Source of the DNA: DASSUW01 sp963849695
GTDB taxonomy: Bacteria; Actinomycetota; Thermoleophilia; Solirubrobacterales; Solirubrobacteraceae
Length of the DNA: 64,000 bases
Assembly (NCBI GenBank): GCA_963849695.1
Contig: CAWKIT010000038.1
Coordinates: forward strand, 1-64,000
Reading direction: 5' to 3'
In this document: positions 49,900-59,927 of the stretch, piece after piece
Position numbering within the stretch: position 1 is the stretch's first letter
How the letters are laid out: every line of letters begins with the position of its first letter
Made by a program: the position numbers and the translations under genes
The notes under the pieces: generated by a model
What the model saw: the letters and a program-made list of their open reading frames with translations, nothing else
Databases searched by the model: none
What the model was told of the DNA's origin: nothing

Positions 49900-52325
49900 T
49901 TCTTGACGATCGGCCCGAAGAAGCTCTCCCCGCGGACCTGGACGATCGCCGTGCCGGGCACCCCATCGGCCTGCTGCAGGATGCGGTACCGCGCGCCGCG
50001 GGCGGTGCGCACGCTGGTGATCCGTGGCGATGCGCCGGCCGGGACGGGGATCGTGTACGAGGCGGCTGACGTGTCGAAGCCCCCGAACCGCTGCCCGGCG
50101 ACGACGATCTCGGCCGCCAGCGGTCCGTCGACCGGGATCGGCCGGCCGCTGAACTCCTGCCAGTAGCCGACGCTCGTGTCCCGCCAGTCGGCCGCGTCGG
50201 CCTCATGGGCCGCCAGCTTGGCCCGCACCTCGGCGAAGCGGCGGGCGTCGATGTCCCCCTCCAGCGCGTCCCAGGTCTCGCGCATCCACGTCACGTACTG
50301 GACGCCCGTCTGGTAGCGCAGGACCAGCTCGTCCCAGAAGACCCGCCCGTTGTCCATGCGGTGGTCCCACGGCACGTGGTGGAACCACATCATCAGGTTC
50401 TCCGGGACCGTCTCGATGTCGCCGTAGCGCCGCTCGAGCGTCGGGAAGTACTGCGCCGTGAAGTTGCTACCGGTGGGGGAGCGGTCGTAGCCCAAGCCCT
50501 CGCTGTCGGCCTGGTTGTAATAGACGGGGCTCCAGTCGTCCTTGATGAAGAACTCGTCCGGCTTGGGCCCGTAGTGGTCGCTGGACCGGAACTGATGCCC
50601 GATGCCGAGCGGCGTCTGGTAGCTCACCAGCGCCTCCCACGAGCCCATCATCATCTCGACGATCGTGCGGACCGCGCGGTCGTCGTTGGTCCACGTCATC
50701 CGGACCCAGTCCTCGGCGATGTCGTCAGAGTCGAGCTTCCAGTCCCAGGCCTGGCGGCCGAAGGCGAACAGGTTCGACTGAGAGAAGTGGTGGCCGGTCA
50801 GGTTGTCGGCGTTGCCGAGGTTGGCCACGCCGACGATCGCCGTCTCCTCGTGGTTCTGCGCGGTTCCGTCGACGATTTCTCCCACGCGGCCGGGGGCGTG
50901 CGTCTCCGTCTTGAGCACCTCCTCCCACATCGGCCCGAGGTAGGCGAGCATCGTGCTCTGCCCGGTGTACTCCTGGGTGATCTGGAGCTCCAGCGCCTGG
51001 TTCGTGTTCTCCATCCGGCCGAACATCGGGTGGAAGGGCTCGCGCGCCTGGAAGTCGAGCGGGCCGTTCTTGGTCTGGAGGAACACGTTGTCGAGGAAGC
51101 GGTCCTCGTCGTCGATCGGCCCGAACTCGAGGTACGCGCGCTTGAGGCGGTCGGGGTCGACCTCGGCGTTGTAGACGAACGTGCGCCAGTAGACCTTCAT
51201 GTCCAGCGGCGCCACCGCCGCGGCGATGCCGTTGGCGCCGTCCCCGTGGTCGTAGCCGAAGTCCTGCGGCCCCGGCTGGCCCTCGGAGTTCGCCTTCACG
51301 GTGAAGCCCATGAAGTCCGGGATCGAGGCCTGGAGCTCGCGGGCCTTGCGGTTCCACCAGCCCCGGAACGCGTCGCCGTAGGGATCGAGCTGCTCGTTCG
51401 TCAGCGTGTCGGGCGCGAAGCGGGGGTCGGTGGGCGCCGTGTAATTGATGGCCAGCGAGATCCTGATCCCGTACGGGCGCAGCGCGTCGGCCAGCGCCGC
51501 CTCCTGGGCGATGCGGGCCGACGTCAGGTAGGCGTTGTCGGCGTTGACGAGATTGATCTCGAAGCCGTTGATGCCGACCGACGCGAGCGCGCGCGCGACC
51601 ACGATGTAGCGGTCGAGGATCACGGGCAGATTGCGCCCGGCGCTCGGACCGGTCGCCGCGAAGTTGAAGATCGACCCGTTCTCGCCGTTGAGGCCGCCCG
51701 TCCCCGACGCGTCGTTGCCGGCGTACAGGCGTGTCGTCTCCCAGTTGTTCAGGTGGCGGTTCTCGATCCGCGGCGACGTCGCGATGTCCAGGTTCGTGAT
51801 GCGCCGCTCCGTCTGCATGTGGCGCAGGAAGGCGAAGGTGCCGTACAGGGCGGCGACCTCGGTGTTACCGGCGATGATGGTGAGGCCGCTCACGGAGCGA
51901 ATCACGTAGCCCTCCTCACCGAGGGATGCGAGATCGCGGCGCTCGACATGCCGGCGCACGATCTCCGAGCTCTCGCGCGTGCCCACGACCACCGCGCCGT
52001 CGGAGGCGCCGTCCGCTACCGGCACCCGCCGGCCGAGCAGGCCGCTCAGGCCGCGGACCAGCTCGTCGCGCGCCGCCTCCAGCGAGCTCTCCACGAGCTT
52101 CTCGGACGAGCCCGGCTCCATGCGCAGGTCGGCCGTCTCGCGGTGGACCTTGTTGGCCTGCACGTTCTCCACGACGACGGTGGAGACCGCCCGCCGGTAC
52201 TGCTCGAGTCGCTGGTGGTCTTCGACCCGCTCGTAGCGGAGCCACAGATCGGATCCGTCCTCGGCGGATGCGGGCGGCGCGCCGACCGCCAGGACGGCGA
52301 GAACCAACAGGGTCAGACGCAGCAT
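49872..52325 (-). CDS. GH67 alpha-glucuronidase, secreted
   Basis: An 817-residue protein with a Sec signal peptide (LRLTLLVLAVLAVGAPPASA). The GH67 N-terminal domain and central TIM barrel include RIENRHLNNWETTRLYAGND, GFEINLVNADNAYLTSARIA, GFTVKANSEGQPGPQDFGYD with candidate catalytic acids, and FHHVPWDHRMDNGRVFWDEL at the C-terminal domain. It removes 4-O-methylglucuronic acid from xylo-oligosaccharide ends, implying use of plant hemicellulose. Most GH67 enzymes are intracellular, so export is notable. The ATG follows GGGAGGAG, with a good promoter at 52356-52383. Confidence 0.9.
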   Translation of the reverse strand: MLRLTLLVLAVLAVGAPPASAEDGSDLWLRYERVEDHQRLEQYRRAVSTVVVENVQANKVHRETADLRMEPGSSEKLVESSLEAARDELVRGLSGLLGRRVPVADGASDGAVVVGTRESSEIVRRHVERRDLASLGEEGYVIRSVSGLTIIAGNTEVAALYGTFAFLRHMQTERRITNLDIATSPRIENRHLNNWETTRLYAGNDASGTGGLNGENGSIFNFAATGPSAGRNLPVILDRYIVVARALASVGINGFEINLVNADNAYLTSARIAQEAALADALRPYGIRISLAINYTAPTDPRFAPDTLTNEQLDPYGDAFRGWWNRKARELQASIPDFMGFTVKANSEGQPGPQDFGYDHGDGANGIAAAVAPLDMKVYWRTFVYNAEVDPDRLKRAYLEFGPIDDEDRFLDNVFLQTKNGPLDFQAREPFHPMFGRMENTNQALELQITQEYTGQSTMLAYLGPMWEEVLKTETHAPGRVGEIVDGTAQNHEETAIVGVANLGNADNLTGHHFSQSNLFAFGRQAWDWKLDSDDIAEDWVRMTWTNDDRAVRTIVEMMMGSWEALVSYQTPLGIGHQFRSSDHYGPKPDEFFIKDDWSPVYYNQADSEGLGYDRSPTGSNFTAQYFPTLERRYGDIETVPENLMMWFHHVPWDHRMDNGRVFWDELVLRYQTGVQYVTWMRETWDALEGDIDARRFAEVRAKLAAHEADAADWRDTSVGYWQEFSGRPIPVDGPLAAEIVVAGQRFGGFDTSAASYTIPVPAGASPRITSVRTARGARYRILQQADGVPGTAIVQVRGESFFGPIVKNYVFEISSR

Positions 52326-52355
52326 GAGCTCTCCTCCCGTTCGAGCTTGCCCCGC

Positions 52356-52383
52356 ATATTAGGCCGGGCGCGCAACTATTCAA
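52356..52383 (-). promoter_or_regulatory. Sigma70-like promoter of the GH67 gene
   Basis: On the minus strand TTGAAT (-35, 52378-52383) and TAATAT (-10, 52356-52361) are separated by 16 bases in an AT-richer patch of an otherwise very GC-rich region. The leader before the ATG carries GGGAGGAG. Confidence 0.6.
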
Positions 52384-52392
52384 GCCGGGGTG

Positions 52393-53961
52393 TCAGATCT
52401 CGAGCCGCTCCTCCTCGAGGTCGAGCTCGCGCTCGAGCCGGTGCATGACCTCGTTCGAGATCTCGCCGGCGTTGCGGAGCCGTACCAGCTCGGCGCGCTG
52501 GGCATCGATGACCACTCTCACCAGCTTCTGGTACTTGAGTGAGCGGTGCTCGATCCCGTCGCCGTCGTCGTCGCCCTCGCCGGCGCGCGCGGCGAACCGC
52601 CGGCTCCGGTAGCGGTACATCCCGCGCATGCGCTCGATGGTGTCGTCGTAGGTCCACTCCTCCTCGGCGAGCTCGTCCAGCCGCGCGAGGGCGACCGACG
52701 CCGCAGCGCGGCGACCGACCAGCTCCTCCTGCGCGTCCACGCCGTCGTCCGCGACGCCGAGCCGCCGGATCAGCGCCGGGAGCGTGAGGCCCTGGAGAAC
52801 CAGGGTGGCGAAGATGACCGCGAACGTCAGCAGCTGGATCAGCTCGCGGTTCGGGAAGCCGGGCTGCAGCGCGAGCGCCGCCGCGAGCGACACCGACCCG
52901 CGCATCCCGGACCAGCCGATGATCATGCGGCTCTGCCACGTCGAGCGGCGCTCCTGCATCACGGCCCGGCGGTCGAGCGCCCGGACCAGGAACACCACCG
53001 TCTGCGACCACAGCAGCCGCGTCACGATCACGACGAGGCTGATCGCGACGCACCACCACAGCAACTCGCCGGGCGGCTGCCCCGACAGGCCGTCGAGGAT
53101 CAGCGGGAGCTGGAGCCCGATCAGCACGAACAGCAGCGCATTCAGGAGGAAGGTGAGGATCTCCCACACCGCATAGCCCTGAAGGCGCATGGAGGCGGTC
53201 GATATCTCCGGCGCCTTCCAGCCCAGCACGATCCCCGTCGTGACCGCCGCCAGGACGCCCGATACGTGCAGCGCCTCCGCCGGCAGGTAGCCGGCGTAGC
53301 CGCTCAGGATCGAGATCGTGATCTCCACCGGGATGTCGTCGATCCGCCGCCGGATCTCGGTGATCACCAATCCCGCGGCGATTCCGATCGCGACACCACC
53401 CGCCACGTCGACCACGAAGTCGAGTCCGGCGCTCCAGATCGAGAACGTGCCGCCGACCGCCACGACCGCCGTCCGGTAGGCGACCAGCGCGGTGCCGTCG
53501 TTGATCAGGCTCTCGCCCTCGATGACCGAGACGAGCCGCCGCGGCACCGCCATCCGGCGCGCGATCGCGGTCGCCGCCAGCGGGTCGGTCGGGGCGACGA
53601 TGGCTCCGAGCGTGAACGCGGCCGCCCACGGCATGCCGGGCACCAGCGCCTTGATCGCCAGCGCGACGGTGCACATGGTGATCAGCACCAGCCCGACCGC
53701 CTGCAGGGTGATCGGGCGCAGGCTCTGCCGCAGGTCGTGCAGGTTCGCGAAGAAGGCCGCCGAGTAGAGCAGCGGCGGCAGGAAGATCACGAGCACGAGG
53801 TCGGGCTCGAGCTCGGCATCCGGAATGCCGGGCACGAAGCCGAGCACGAGCCCGCCGACGACCAGCACGATCGGGTACGGGATGTTCACCGCGCGCGCCG
53901 CCGCGCCGAGCACGGCGACGGAGACCAGCAGGCTGATGAGGATCGCCTCGACCTCGCCCAT
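52393..53961 (-). CDS. Na+/H+ antiporter (CPA1/NhaP family)
   Basis: A 522-residue protein. Twelve to thirteen TMs (about 1-410) include the CPA1 motifs GAIVAPTDPLAATAIARR and VIEGESLINDGTALVAYR, with the transport aspartate in the ND pair, and later WSGMRGSVSLAAALAL. A charged cytoplasmic tail of about 110 residues with helical segments follows. It exchanges Na+ or K+ for protons for pH and ion homeostasis. The ATG overlaps the stop of the upstream metallo-hydrolase (ATGA). Confidence 0.93.
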   Translation of the reverse strand: MGEVEAILISLLVSVAVLGAAARAVNIPYPIVLVVGGLVLGFVPGIPDAELEPDLVLVIFLPPLLYSAAFFANLHDLRQSLRPITLQAVGLVLITMCTVALAIKALVPGMPWAAAFTLGAIVAPTDPLAATAIARRMAVPRRLVSVIEGESLINDGTALVAYRTAVVAVGGTFSIWSAGLDFVVDVAGGVAIGIAAGLVITEIRRRIDDIPVEITISILSGYAGYLPAEALHVSGVLAAVTTGIVLGWKAPEISTASMRLQGYAVWEILTFLLNALLFVLIGLQLPLILDGLSGQPPGELLWWCVAISLVVIVTRLLWSQTVVFLVRALDRRAVMQERRSTWQSRMIIGWSGMRGSVSLAAALALQPGFPNRELIQLLTFAVIFATLVLQGLTLPALIRRLGVADDGVDAQEELVGRRAAASVALARLDELAEEEWTYDDTIERMRGMYRYRSRRFAARAGEGDDDGDGIEHRSLKYQKLVRVVIDAQRAELVRLRNAGEISNEVMHRLERELDLEEERLEI

Positions 53962-54932
53962 CAGACGGCTTCGTAGCGGATCACGCCGCCCACTTCCACC
54001 TCTCGGACCTGCCCGCGGTCGACCAGCAGGTCGACGTGCCCGAGCACCTCCGACAGCGTCAGATAGGCCTGCGTGACCGCCACGTTGCCCCACAGCGCCT
54101 GCGCCAGCTCGTAGGCCGTCTGCGCGCGCTCGCCGATCAGCCCGGCGAGCTTGGCGGCGCGGCGCTCGTGCATGCGGAAGCGCTCGTCGATCAGCGCCGC
54201 GTGGTCGCGCACCGGCTCGCCGTGGCCGGCCAACACGACCTCGGCGGGCAGCTCGCGCGTCTCGCGCAGCGAGTCGAGGTACATCATCAGCGCCCGCGGC
54301 CGGCCGCCGCCGGGCTCGCCCGACCGGCCGCCGAGCGGGAGCGAGATCAGCGGGTTGGAGGAGATGTGCTTGATCAGGTGGTCGCCGCCGATCAGCAGCG
54401 AGCGGTCGGCGTCCCAGAACAGCGTGTCCGACGGCGAGTGCCCGGGCCGGTGCTGGACCTCGAAGGTGCGATCCGCGAACTCGAGCGTCGCGCCGTCCGC
54501 CAGCGGACGGTCGACGCGCGCGCTGCCGCCCCAGCCCCGATACGCGCGCGAGACCGATCGCAGCGCGCTGACGACGTCGCGCGGGATGCCGTGGCGCAGC
54601 ATCAGCGCCTCGGCCAGCTCGTCGTCGCGCTCGGCGTGGGCGCCGAACTCCTCCATCACGGGGGCGAGCACGTCGAGCGCGCAGACCTCGGCGCCGGAGC
54701 GGTCGGCGAGGATGCCGACGAGCCCGAGGTGATCGAGGTGCTGGTGGGTCACGACGATCCGCTCGAGGTCCTCGATCCGGCGGCCGTGGTCGGCCAGCGC
54801 GCGCTCCAGCCCGTCCAGCGCCTTGCCGGAGTTGGGGCCGGTGTCGACGAGCGTGAGCGGCTCGTCCTCGATCAGGTAGCAGTTGACCCGCCCCACCGCG
54901 AACGGCGTCGGGATCGGGAGGCAGTGGATCAC
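53961..54932 (-). CDS. MBL-fold metallo-hydrolase
   Basis: A 323-residue metallo-beta-lactamase-fold hydrolase. The metal motif is VVTHQHLDHLGLVGILADRS, then HRPGHSPSDTLFWDADRSLL with the third histidine, GGDHLIKHISSNPL with the bridging Asp and VVLAGHGEPVRDH. A C-terminal winged-helix-like region (WGNVAVTQAYLTLSEVLGHV) is typical of the LACTB2/glyoxalase-II-like group with an HTH tail. It hydrolyses thioester, lactone or nucleic-acid substrates. The GTG start overlaps the phosphomannomutase stop (GTGA). Confidence 0.9.
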   Translation of the reverse strand: MIHCLPIPTPFAVGRVNCYLIEDEPLTLVDTGPNSGKALDGLERALADHGRRIEDLERIVVTHQHLDHLGLVGILADRSGAEVCALDVLAPVMEEFGAHAERDDELAEALMLRHGIPRDVVSALRSVSRAYRGWGGSARVDRPLADGATLEFADRTFEVQHRPGHSPSDTLFWDADRSLLIGGDHLIKHISSNPLISLPLGGRSGEPGGGRPRALMMYLDSLRETRELPAEVVLAGHGEPVRDHAALIDERFRMHERRAAKLAGLIGERAQTAYELAQALWGNVAVTQAYLTLSEVLGHVDLLVDRGQVREVEVGGVIRYEAV

Positions 54933-56290
54933 GAGCGGATCAGGTCGAGGACCTCGTCGCGCCGCCGCTCCATGTCCTGGAGCGAGACCACGCTCTCGAG
55001 GTTGAGCCGCAGCAGCGGCTCGGTGTTCGACGGGCGGACGTTGAAGTGCCAGTCGTCGTAGTCGATCGAGATGCCGTCGAGCTTCGAGATCCGGCCGTCG
55101 GCGTAGCGGCGCTCGAGCTCGTCCATCTTGCCCTGCTGGTCGGCGACCTCGGAGTTGATCTCGCCGGAGATGAAGTAGCGCGAGCGGAGCGGCTCGAGCA
55201 GCTCCGACAGCTTCGCCCCCCGCTGCGAGAGCAGCTCCAGGATCAGCAGCGCCGGGATCGTCCCCGAGTCGGCGTTGTAGAAGTCGCGGAAGTAGTAGTG
55301 GCCGGAGACCTCGCCGCCGAACGCGCCGCCCTCGTCGCGCATCCGCAGCTTGAAGAAGGCATGGCCGACGCGGTTCATGTGCGCGCGGCCGCCGAGCCGC
55401 TCGACGAGATCGGGCACCGCGCGCGAGGCGCGCACGTCGTAGAGGATGTCGGCGCCGGGCTGCTTGGCGAGGATCGACTCCGCCAGCAGCGCGGTGAGGA
55501 AGTCGCCGTCGACGAACCGCCCGGTGTCGTCGATGAAGAAGCAGCGGTCGGCGTCGCCGTCCCAGGCGATGCCGAGGTCGGCGCCCTCGGAGCGCACCTT
55601 GTCGACGATGAAGCGGCGGTTCTCCTCCAGCAGCGGGTTCGGCTCGTGGTCGGGGAACTCGCCGTCGGGCTCCCAGTAGGTGGTCACGAGGTCGAGCCCG
55701 AGCTGCTCGAGCAGCGGCCCGACCATCGGCCCCGCCATGCCGTTGCCGCCGTCCACGACGACCTTCAGCGGCTTGACGGCCGCCGGGTCGATGAACCTCA
55801 GCGCGGCGCGGCGGAAGTCCTCGTAGACGTCGACCTCCTCGGACGAGCCGCCGCCCGGGGCTTCTCCCAGGCCCCCGTCGATCAGCCGGTGGAGCGCGCC
55901 GATGCCGGAGTCGCCGGCCAGCGCCACCGCGCCGCGCTCCACCAGCTTGGCGCCCGTGTAGGCCTTCGGGTTGTGCGAGGCGGTGCACATGAGGCCGCCG
56001 TCGAGCTCGCGCGAGCCGACGAGCCAATAGAGCATCTCGGTGCCGACCATCCCGGCGTCGACCACATGGGCGCCCTCGGCCATCAGGCCGGCGCGGTACC
56101 GGGCCGCCAGCTCCGGCGCGGTCAGCCGCATGTCGCGCCCGAGGCCGACCCGCAGGTCGCGCGTTCCCGAGAGGTCGGCGAGCACGCGCGCGAACGCGCG
56201 CCCGACCGCCTCGGCGACGTCGCCGTCGATCTGCTCTCCGTAGAGGCCGCGGACGTCGTAGGCCTTGAAGATCTCCGCCGGGGCCGACAT
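54929..56290 (-). CDS. Phosphomannomutase/phosphoglucomutase
   Basis: A 453-residue alpha-D-phosphohexomutase, full length. It has FKAYDVRGLYGEQIDGDVAE, phosphoserine loop LMCTASHNPKAYTGAKL, Mg loop IAWDGDADRCFFID, sugar-binding GGEVSGHYYF and phosphate-binding NVRPSNTEPLLRLN. It interconverts hexose 1- and 6-phosphates for GDP-mannose or glycan precursors. The ATG at 56290 is preceded by TATCCT at ten bases. It is the first gene of a coupled trio with the metallo-hydrolase and antiporter. Confidence 0.95.
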   Translation of the reverse strand: MSAPAEIFKAYDVRGLYGEQIDGDVAEAVGRAFARVLADLSGTRDLRVGLGRDMRLTAPELAARYRAGLMAEGAHVVDAGMVGTEMLYWLVGSRELDGGLMCTASHNPKAYTGAKLVERGAVALAGDSGIGALHRLIDGGLGEAPGGGSSEEVDVYEDFRRAALRFIDPAAVKPLKVVVDGGNGMAGPMVGPLLEQLGLDLVTTYWEPDGEFPDHEPNPLLEENRRFIVDKVRSEGADLGIAWDGDADRCFFIDDTGRFVDGDFLTALLAESILAKQPGADILYDVRASRAVPDLVERLGGRAHMNRVGHAFFKLRMRDEGGAFGGEVSGHYYFRDFYNADSGTIPALLILELLSQRGAKLSELLEPLRSRYFISGEINSEVADQQGKMDELERRYADGRISKLDGISIDYDDWHFNVRPSNTEPLLRLNLESVVSLQDMERRRDEVLDLIRS

Positions 56291-56358
56291 CGGGCGCGCA
56301 AGGATACGCGGCGGCTGGGCAGCTCCGGGTGCACGGGGAGCTCCGTGACGGTATCGCC

Positions 56359-56364
56359 TACCTT
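56359..56364 (+). promoter_or_regulatory. Candidate leaderless -10 hexamer (TACCTT)
   Basis: TACCTT ends seven bases before the GTG at 56372 that opens the BTAD regulator. No Shine-Dalgarno sequence is present. Confidence 0.35.
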
Positions 56365-56371
56365 CACCGGT

Positions 56372-59133
56372 GTGGAGTTCCGCGTGCTCGGGCCGCTCGA
56401 GGTCATCCACAACGACACGGCCTCGGCGCCGTCCGGTGCGAAGGAGAGAGCGATCCTCGCACGGCTCCTGCTGGAGCCGGCCCGCGTGGTCGCCGCCGAC
56501 GCCCTGCTCGAGGCCGCATGGCCCGGTGCCGACCCGCGGGCCGCGACACGCTCACTCGGCGTGCGGCTCGCGAACCTGCGCGCGTTCCTGGAGCCGGCGC
56601 GCCCGGCCGGCCGGCCGTCCACCCTGCTGGTCCGCGACGGCCACGGCTACCGGCTGGTCGCCGATCCGGAGCAGGTGGACGCCGTCCGCCTCGAGCGGCT
56701 GGTGCGCGACGCGACGAGGCTGGCGCCGTCCGACGCGCTGACCCGGTACGAGACCGCGCTCGCCCTGTGGCGCGGCACGCCGTTCGGCGACCTCGCGTAC
56801 GCCGAGTTCGCGCAGGCCGAGATCCGGCGCCTCGAGGAGCTGCGGGTGCGCGCCGCCGAGGGCCGCGCGCGGGCGCTGGTCGAGCTGGGCCGCCACGAGG
56901 AGGCGCTGCCCGAGCTGCAGCGCCTGGCGGCGGCCGAGCCGCTGCGCGAGGAGCTCGCTCGGGCGCTGGCGCTCGCCCTGTACCGCTGCGGGCGCCAGGT
57001 CGACGCCCTGGCCGCGCTGCGGGCGCTCGGCGCCGACCTCTCGGCGCTCGGGCTCGAGCCCGGCACCGACACGCGCGAGCTCGAGCGCGCGATCCTCCTG
57101 CACGACCGCTCGCTCGCAGAGCCCGGCGCCGGTCGTCCGGCGGCTGCCGAAGCGCGCGAGCCGCTTCTTCGGGCGCGAGGAGGACCTCGCGCACGCCGAG
57201 CGGCTCGCCGCCGAGTCGCCGCTGGTGACGATCACCGGCACCGGCGGCGCGGGCAAGACGCGGCTGGCGCTCGAGCTGGCCGGCCGGCGCGCGGATGCGT
57301 GGTGGTGCGAGCTGGCGCCGGTGACGGACGACGCCGACGTCGCCGGCGCGATCGCCGACGTGCTGGGCGACGGCGACCGCGGCCTCCTCGTGCTCGACAA
57401 CTGCGAGCACGTGATCGACGGCGCGGCCGGCGCCGTCGAGGAGCTGCTCTCCCGCTGCCCCGACCTGCACATCCTCGCCACCAGCCGCGCCCCGCTGGGC
57501 GTCGACGGCGAGCAGGTGCTGCGCCTCGGCGGCCTCGAGCCGGGCGGCGCCGTCGACCTGTTCGTCGACCGCGCGCGGGCGGCGGACGGAATCGTCGACC
57601 TCCCCGCAGTCGGCGAGTTGTGCCGGCGGCTGGACGGCCTGCCGCTGGCGATCGAGCTCGCGGCCGGCCGCACGCGCTCGATGGCGCCGGCCGAGATCGT
57701 CGCGCGGCTCGACGAGCGGTTCAGCCTGCTGACGGTGCCGGGCCGCCGCGCGACCGCCCGCCACTCGACCCTGCGCGCCGCGATCGACTGGTCGTACGAG
57801 CAGCTCGGCGAGCCGCAGCGACGGCTGTTCGAGCGGCTGTCGGTGTTCGCGCGCGACTGCGCGCTCGACGACGCGCAGGCGGTATGCGCGGGCGACGGCG
57901 TCGACCGCGCGCAGGTGGCGTCGCTGCTCGACGATCTGGTCTGCAACTCGCTGGTCGTCGCTCGCGTCGTCGGTGGGCGGACGCGCTACTCCCTGCTCGA
58001 GACGCTGCGCGAGTACGGCGCCGAGCGGCTGGCGGCGCGCGGCGAGCACGAACGCGCTCGCCGAGCGCCACGCCGATCACTACGTCACGCGCGCGCGACG
58101 GGTGATCGATCGCGGCTGGCGGGAGTCGAAGCTGCCGTTCGTCGACGAGTTCGACGAGCTGCGCGCCGCCGTCCGCCGGTGCGAGCGCGACGAGCGGCCG
58201 GACCGGGCGTTCACGCTCGTCGAGGTGCTGTGGTGGCCGGCGCTCTCCCGCCACGCGGAGGAGACGGCGCGCCTGGCCGAGGAGACGCTCGAGCGCTGGC
58301 CCGCCATCCACCCGCTGCGACCGCGGGCGCTCGGGGCGGCGTCGGTCGCCCGGCTGGTGATCGGCGACGTGGCGGCCGCGCAGCGGCACGCCGACGCGGC
58401 GCTCGCGCTCGAGGCCGGGCTCGGTGAGGCCGCGCTCCTGGCCCGCCGGACGCTCGCGCAGATCGCGTTCTTCGGCGGCGACCTGCTGCTTGCCGCGGTC
58501 CGCTGGCACGACCTCACGTACCTGGCGCGCGCCGCGGGCTACGACGGGCTCGTCTGCGAGGCGACCGGCTTCACGGTCCAGCTGCTGCACGCGGACGGCC
58601 GGTTCGACGCCGCGGCCGCGCTGGCGGCCGAGATGCGCGACGTGGCCGAGCGGCTCGCCTCGCCGATGATGGTCGCGTGGTCGCGCTACGTCAGCGGCGT
58701 CGCCCTGCTCGAACGCTCGCCTGAGGAGGCGCGGCGGTGGCTCGAGGGAGCGCTCGCTTTCGCGCGCGAGGCCGACCACCACCACATGATCCGCTTCAGC
58801 CTGCGCGCGCTCGGCGTCGGCGCCAGCCTGCGCGGCGATCATGCCGAGGCCAGCGCGCGCCTGCTGGCGGCGCTCGAGTACGACGAGGCGCGCAGCGACG
58901 CCGCCTCGCAGTGGACGACGCTGCTGGCGATCGCCGACGTGCTGCTCGAGCGCGGGCGGCTCGACGCCGCCGCCGAGCTGCTCGGCGCCACGGAGCCCTG
59001 GCCGGCGGCGCCGTTCCTGCGCGCGCTCGCCGCACGCGCGTGCGGCCGGCTGTCCGATCGCTTGGACGCGCTCGAGCGCGGCCGATGGCTCGACCTCGAG
59101 GCTGCCAAGGCCCTGGCCCGGGCCGAACTCTAG
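56372..59133 (+). CDS. BTAD/NB-ARC/TPR (AfsR/SARP-like) regulator with two apparent frameshifts
   Basis: A product of about 919 residues once two single-base insertions are removed. It has an OmpR-like winged helix (EFRVLGPLEVIHNDTASAPS) and a BTAD domain (LRRLEELRVRAAEGRARALVE-type helices near 150-240). After an extra G near 57136 comes VVRRLPKRASRFFGREEDLA and the NB-ARC P-loop TITGTGGAGKTRLAL with LATSRAPLGV. After an extra A near 58051 comes ALAERHADHYVTRARRVIDR and TPR-like repeats to the stop. The total length is 3n+2. This is an AfsR-like ATP-switched activator. Its target is unknown; yebC follows 12 bases later. Confidence 0.82.
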
Positions 59134-59136
59134 AAT
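59131..59136 (+). promoter_or_regulatory. Candidate -10 hexamer (TAGAAT) for yebC
   Basis: TAGAAT, a near-consensus -10, includes the stop codon of the preceding regulator and ends nine bases before the yebC ATG. It gives yebC and the ruv genes a start independent of the regulator. Confidence 0.45.
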
Positions 59137-59145
59137 CGAAGCGCG

Positions 59146-59895
59146 ATGGCCGGACACTCCAAGTGGGCGGGGATCAAGCACAAGAAGGCGATCGTCGACG
59201 CCCGGCGCGGCAAGCTGTTCACGAAGCTCGCGCGCGCGATCACGGTCGCCGCGAAGGACGGCGGCGGCGACGTCGAAGGCAACCCGGCGCTCGCGCTCGC
59301 CGTGCAGAAGGCCAGGGACGCGTCGATGCCGAAGGACAACATCGAGCGCGCGATCGCCAAGGGGACCGGGGAGGGCGCCGACGCCGAGGCGCTGGAGGCG
59401 GTCATGTACGAGGGCTACGGCCCCGGCGGCGTGGCGGTGCTGGTGGAGGCGCTGACCGACAACCGCAACCGCACCGGCGCCGATATGCGGCACATCTTCG
59501 GCAAGAACGGCGGCAACCTCGGCGAGCCGGGCTCGGTCGCCTACCTGTTCGACAAGAAGGGCGTCGTCGTGGTCGACGGCGAGCGCTACTCCGAGGACGA
59601 CCTGATGGTGGCGATCGACGCGGGCGCCGAGGACATCCAGATGGACGCCGACGTGTTCGAGGTCCTGTGCGAGCCGGCCGACCTGGCCGCCGTGCGGGCC
59701 GCGCTCAGTGATGCGGGGGTCGAGGTCGACGAGGCGTCGGTGGCGCAGCGGCCGAAGACCCTGGTGCCGCTCGACGAGGACGGCGCGACCAAGGTGCTGC
59801 GGCTGATCGACGCTCTGGAGGAGCAGGACGACGTCGACGCCGTCCACGCGAACTTCGACGTCGACGCCGAGATCCTGGAGCGGGTCGCGGGCTGA
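59146..59895 (+). CDS. yebC: YebC/PmpR-family protein
   Basis: A 249-residue YebC/TACO1 protein with all three domains. It starts AGHSKWAGIKHKKAIVDARR, with ARDASMPKDNIERAIAKGTG, YEGYGPGGVAVLVEALTDNR and RTGADMRHIFGKNGGNLGEP, and ends MEEQDDVDAVHANFD-like (EEQDDVDAVHANFDVD). Family members act as transcription factors or assist ribosomes at proline stretches. The position directly upstream of ruvCAB is widely conserved in bacteria. Confidence 0.96.
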   Translation: MAGHSKWAGIKHKKAIVDARRGKLFTKLARAITVAAKDGGGDVEGNPALALAVQKARDASMPKDNIERAIAKGTGEGADAEALEAVMYEGYGPGGVAVLVEALTDNRNRTGADMRHIFGKNGGNLGEPGSVAYLFDKKGVVVVDGERYSEDDLMVAIDAGAEDIQMDADVFEVLCEPADLAAVRAALSDAGVEVDEASVAQRPKTLVPLDEDGATKVLRLIDALEEQDDVDAVHANFDVDAEILERVAG

Positions 59896-59927
59896 GGCCG
59901 TCCAGGTCACCGGCCGCCGTCGGGCTC

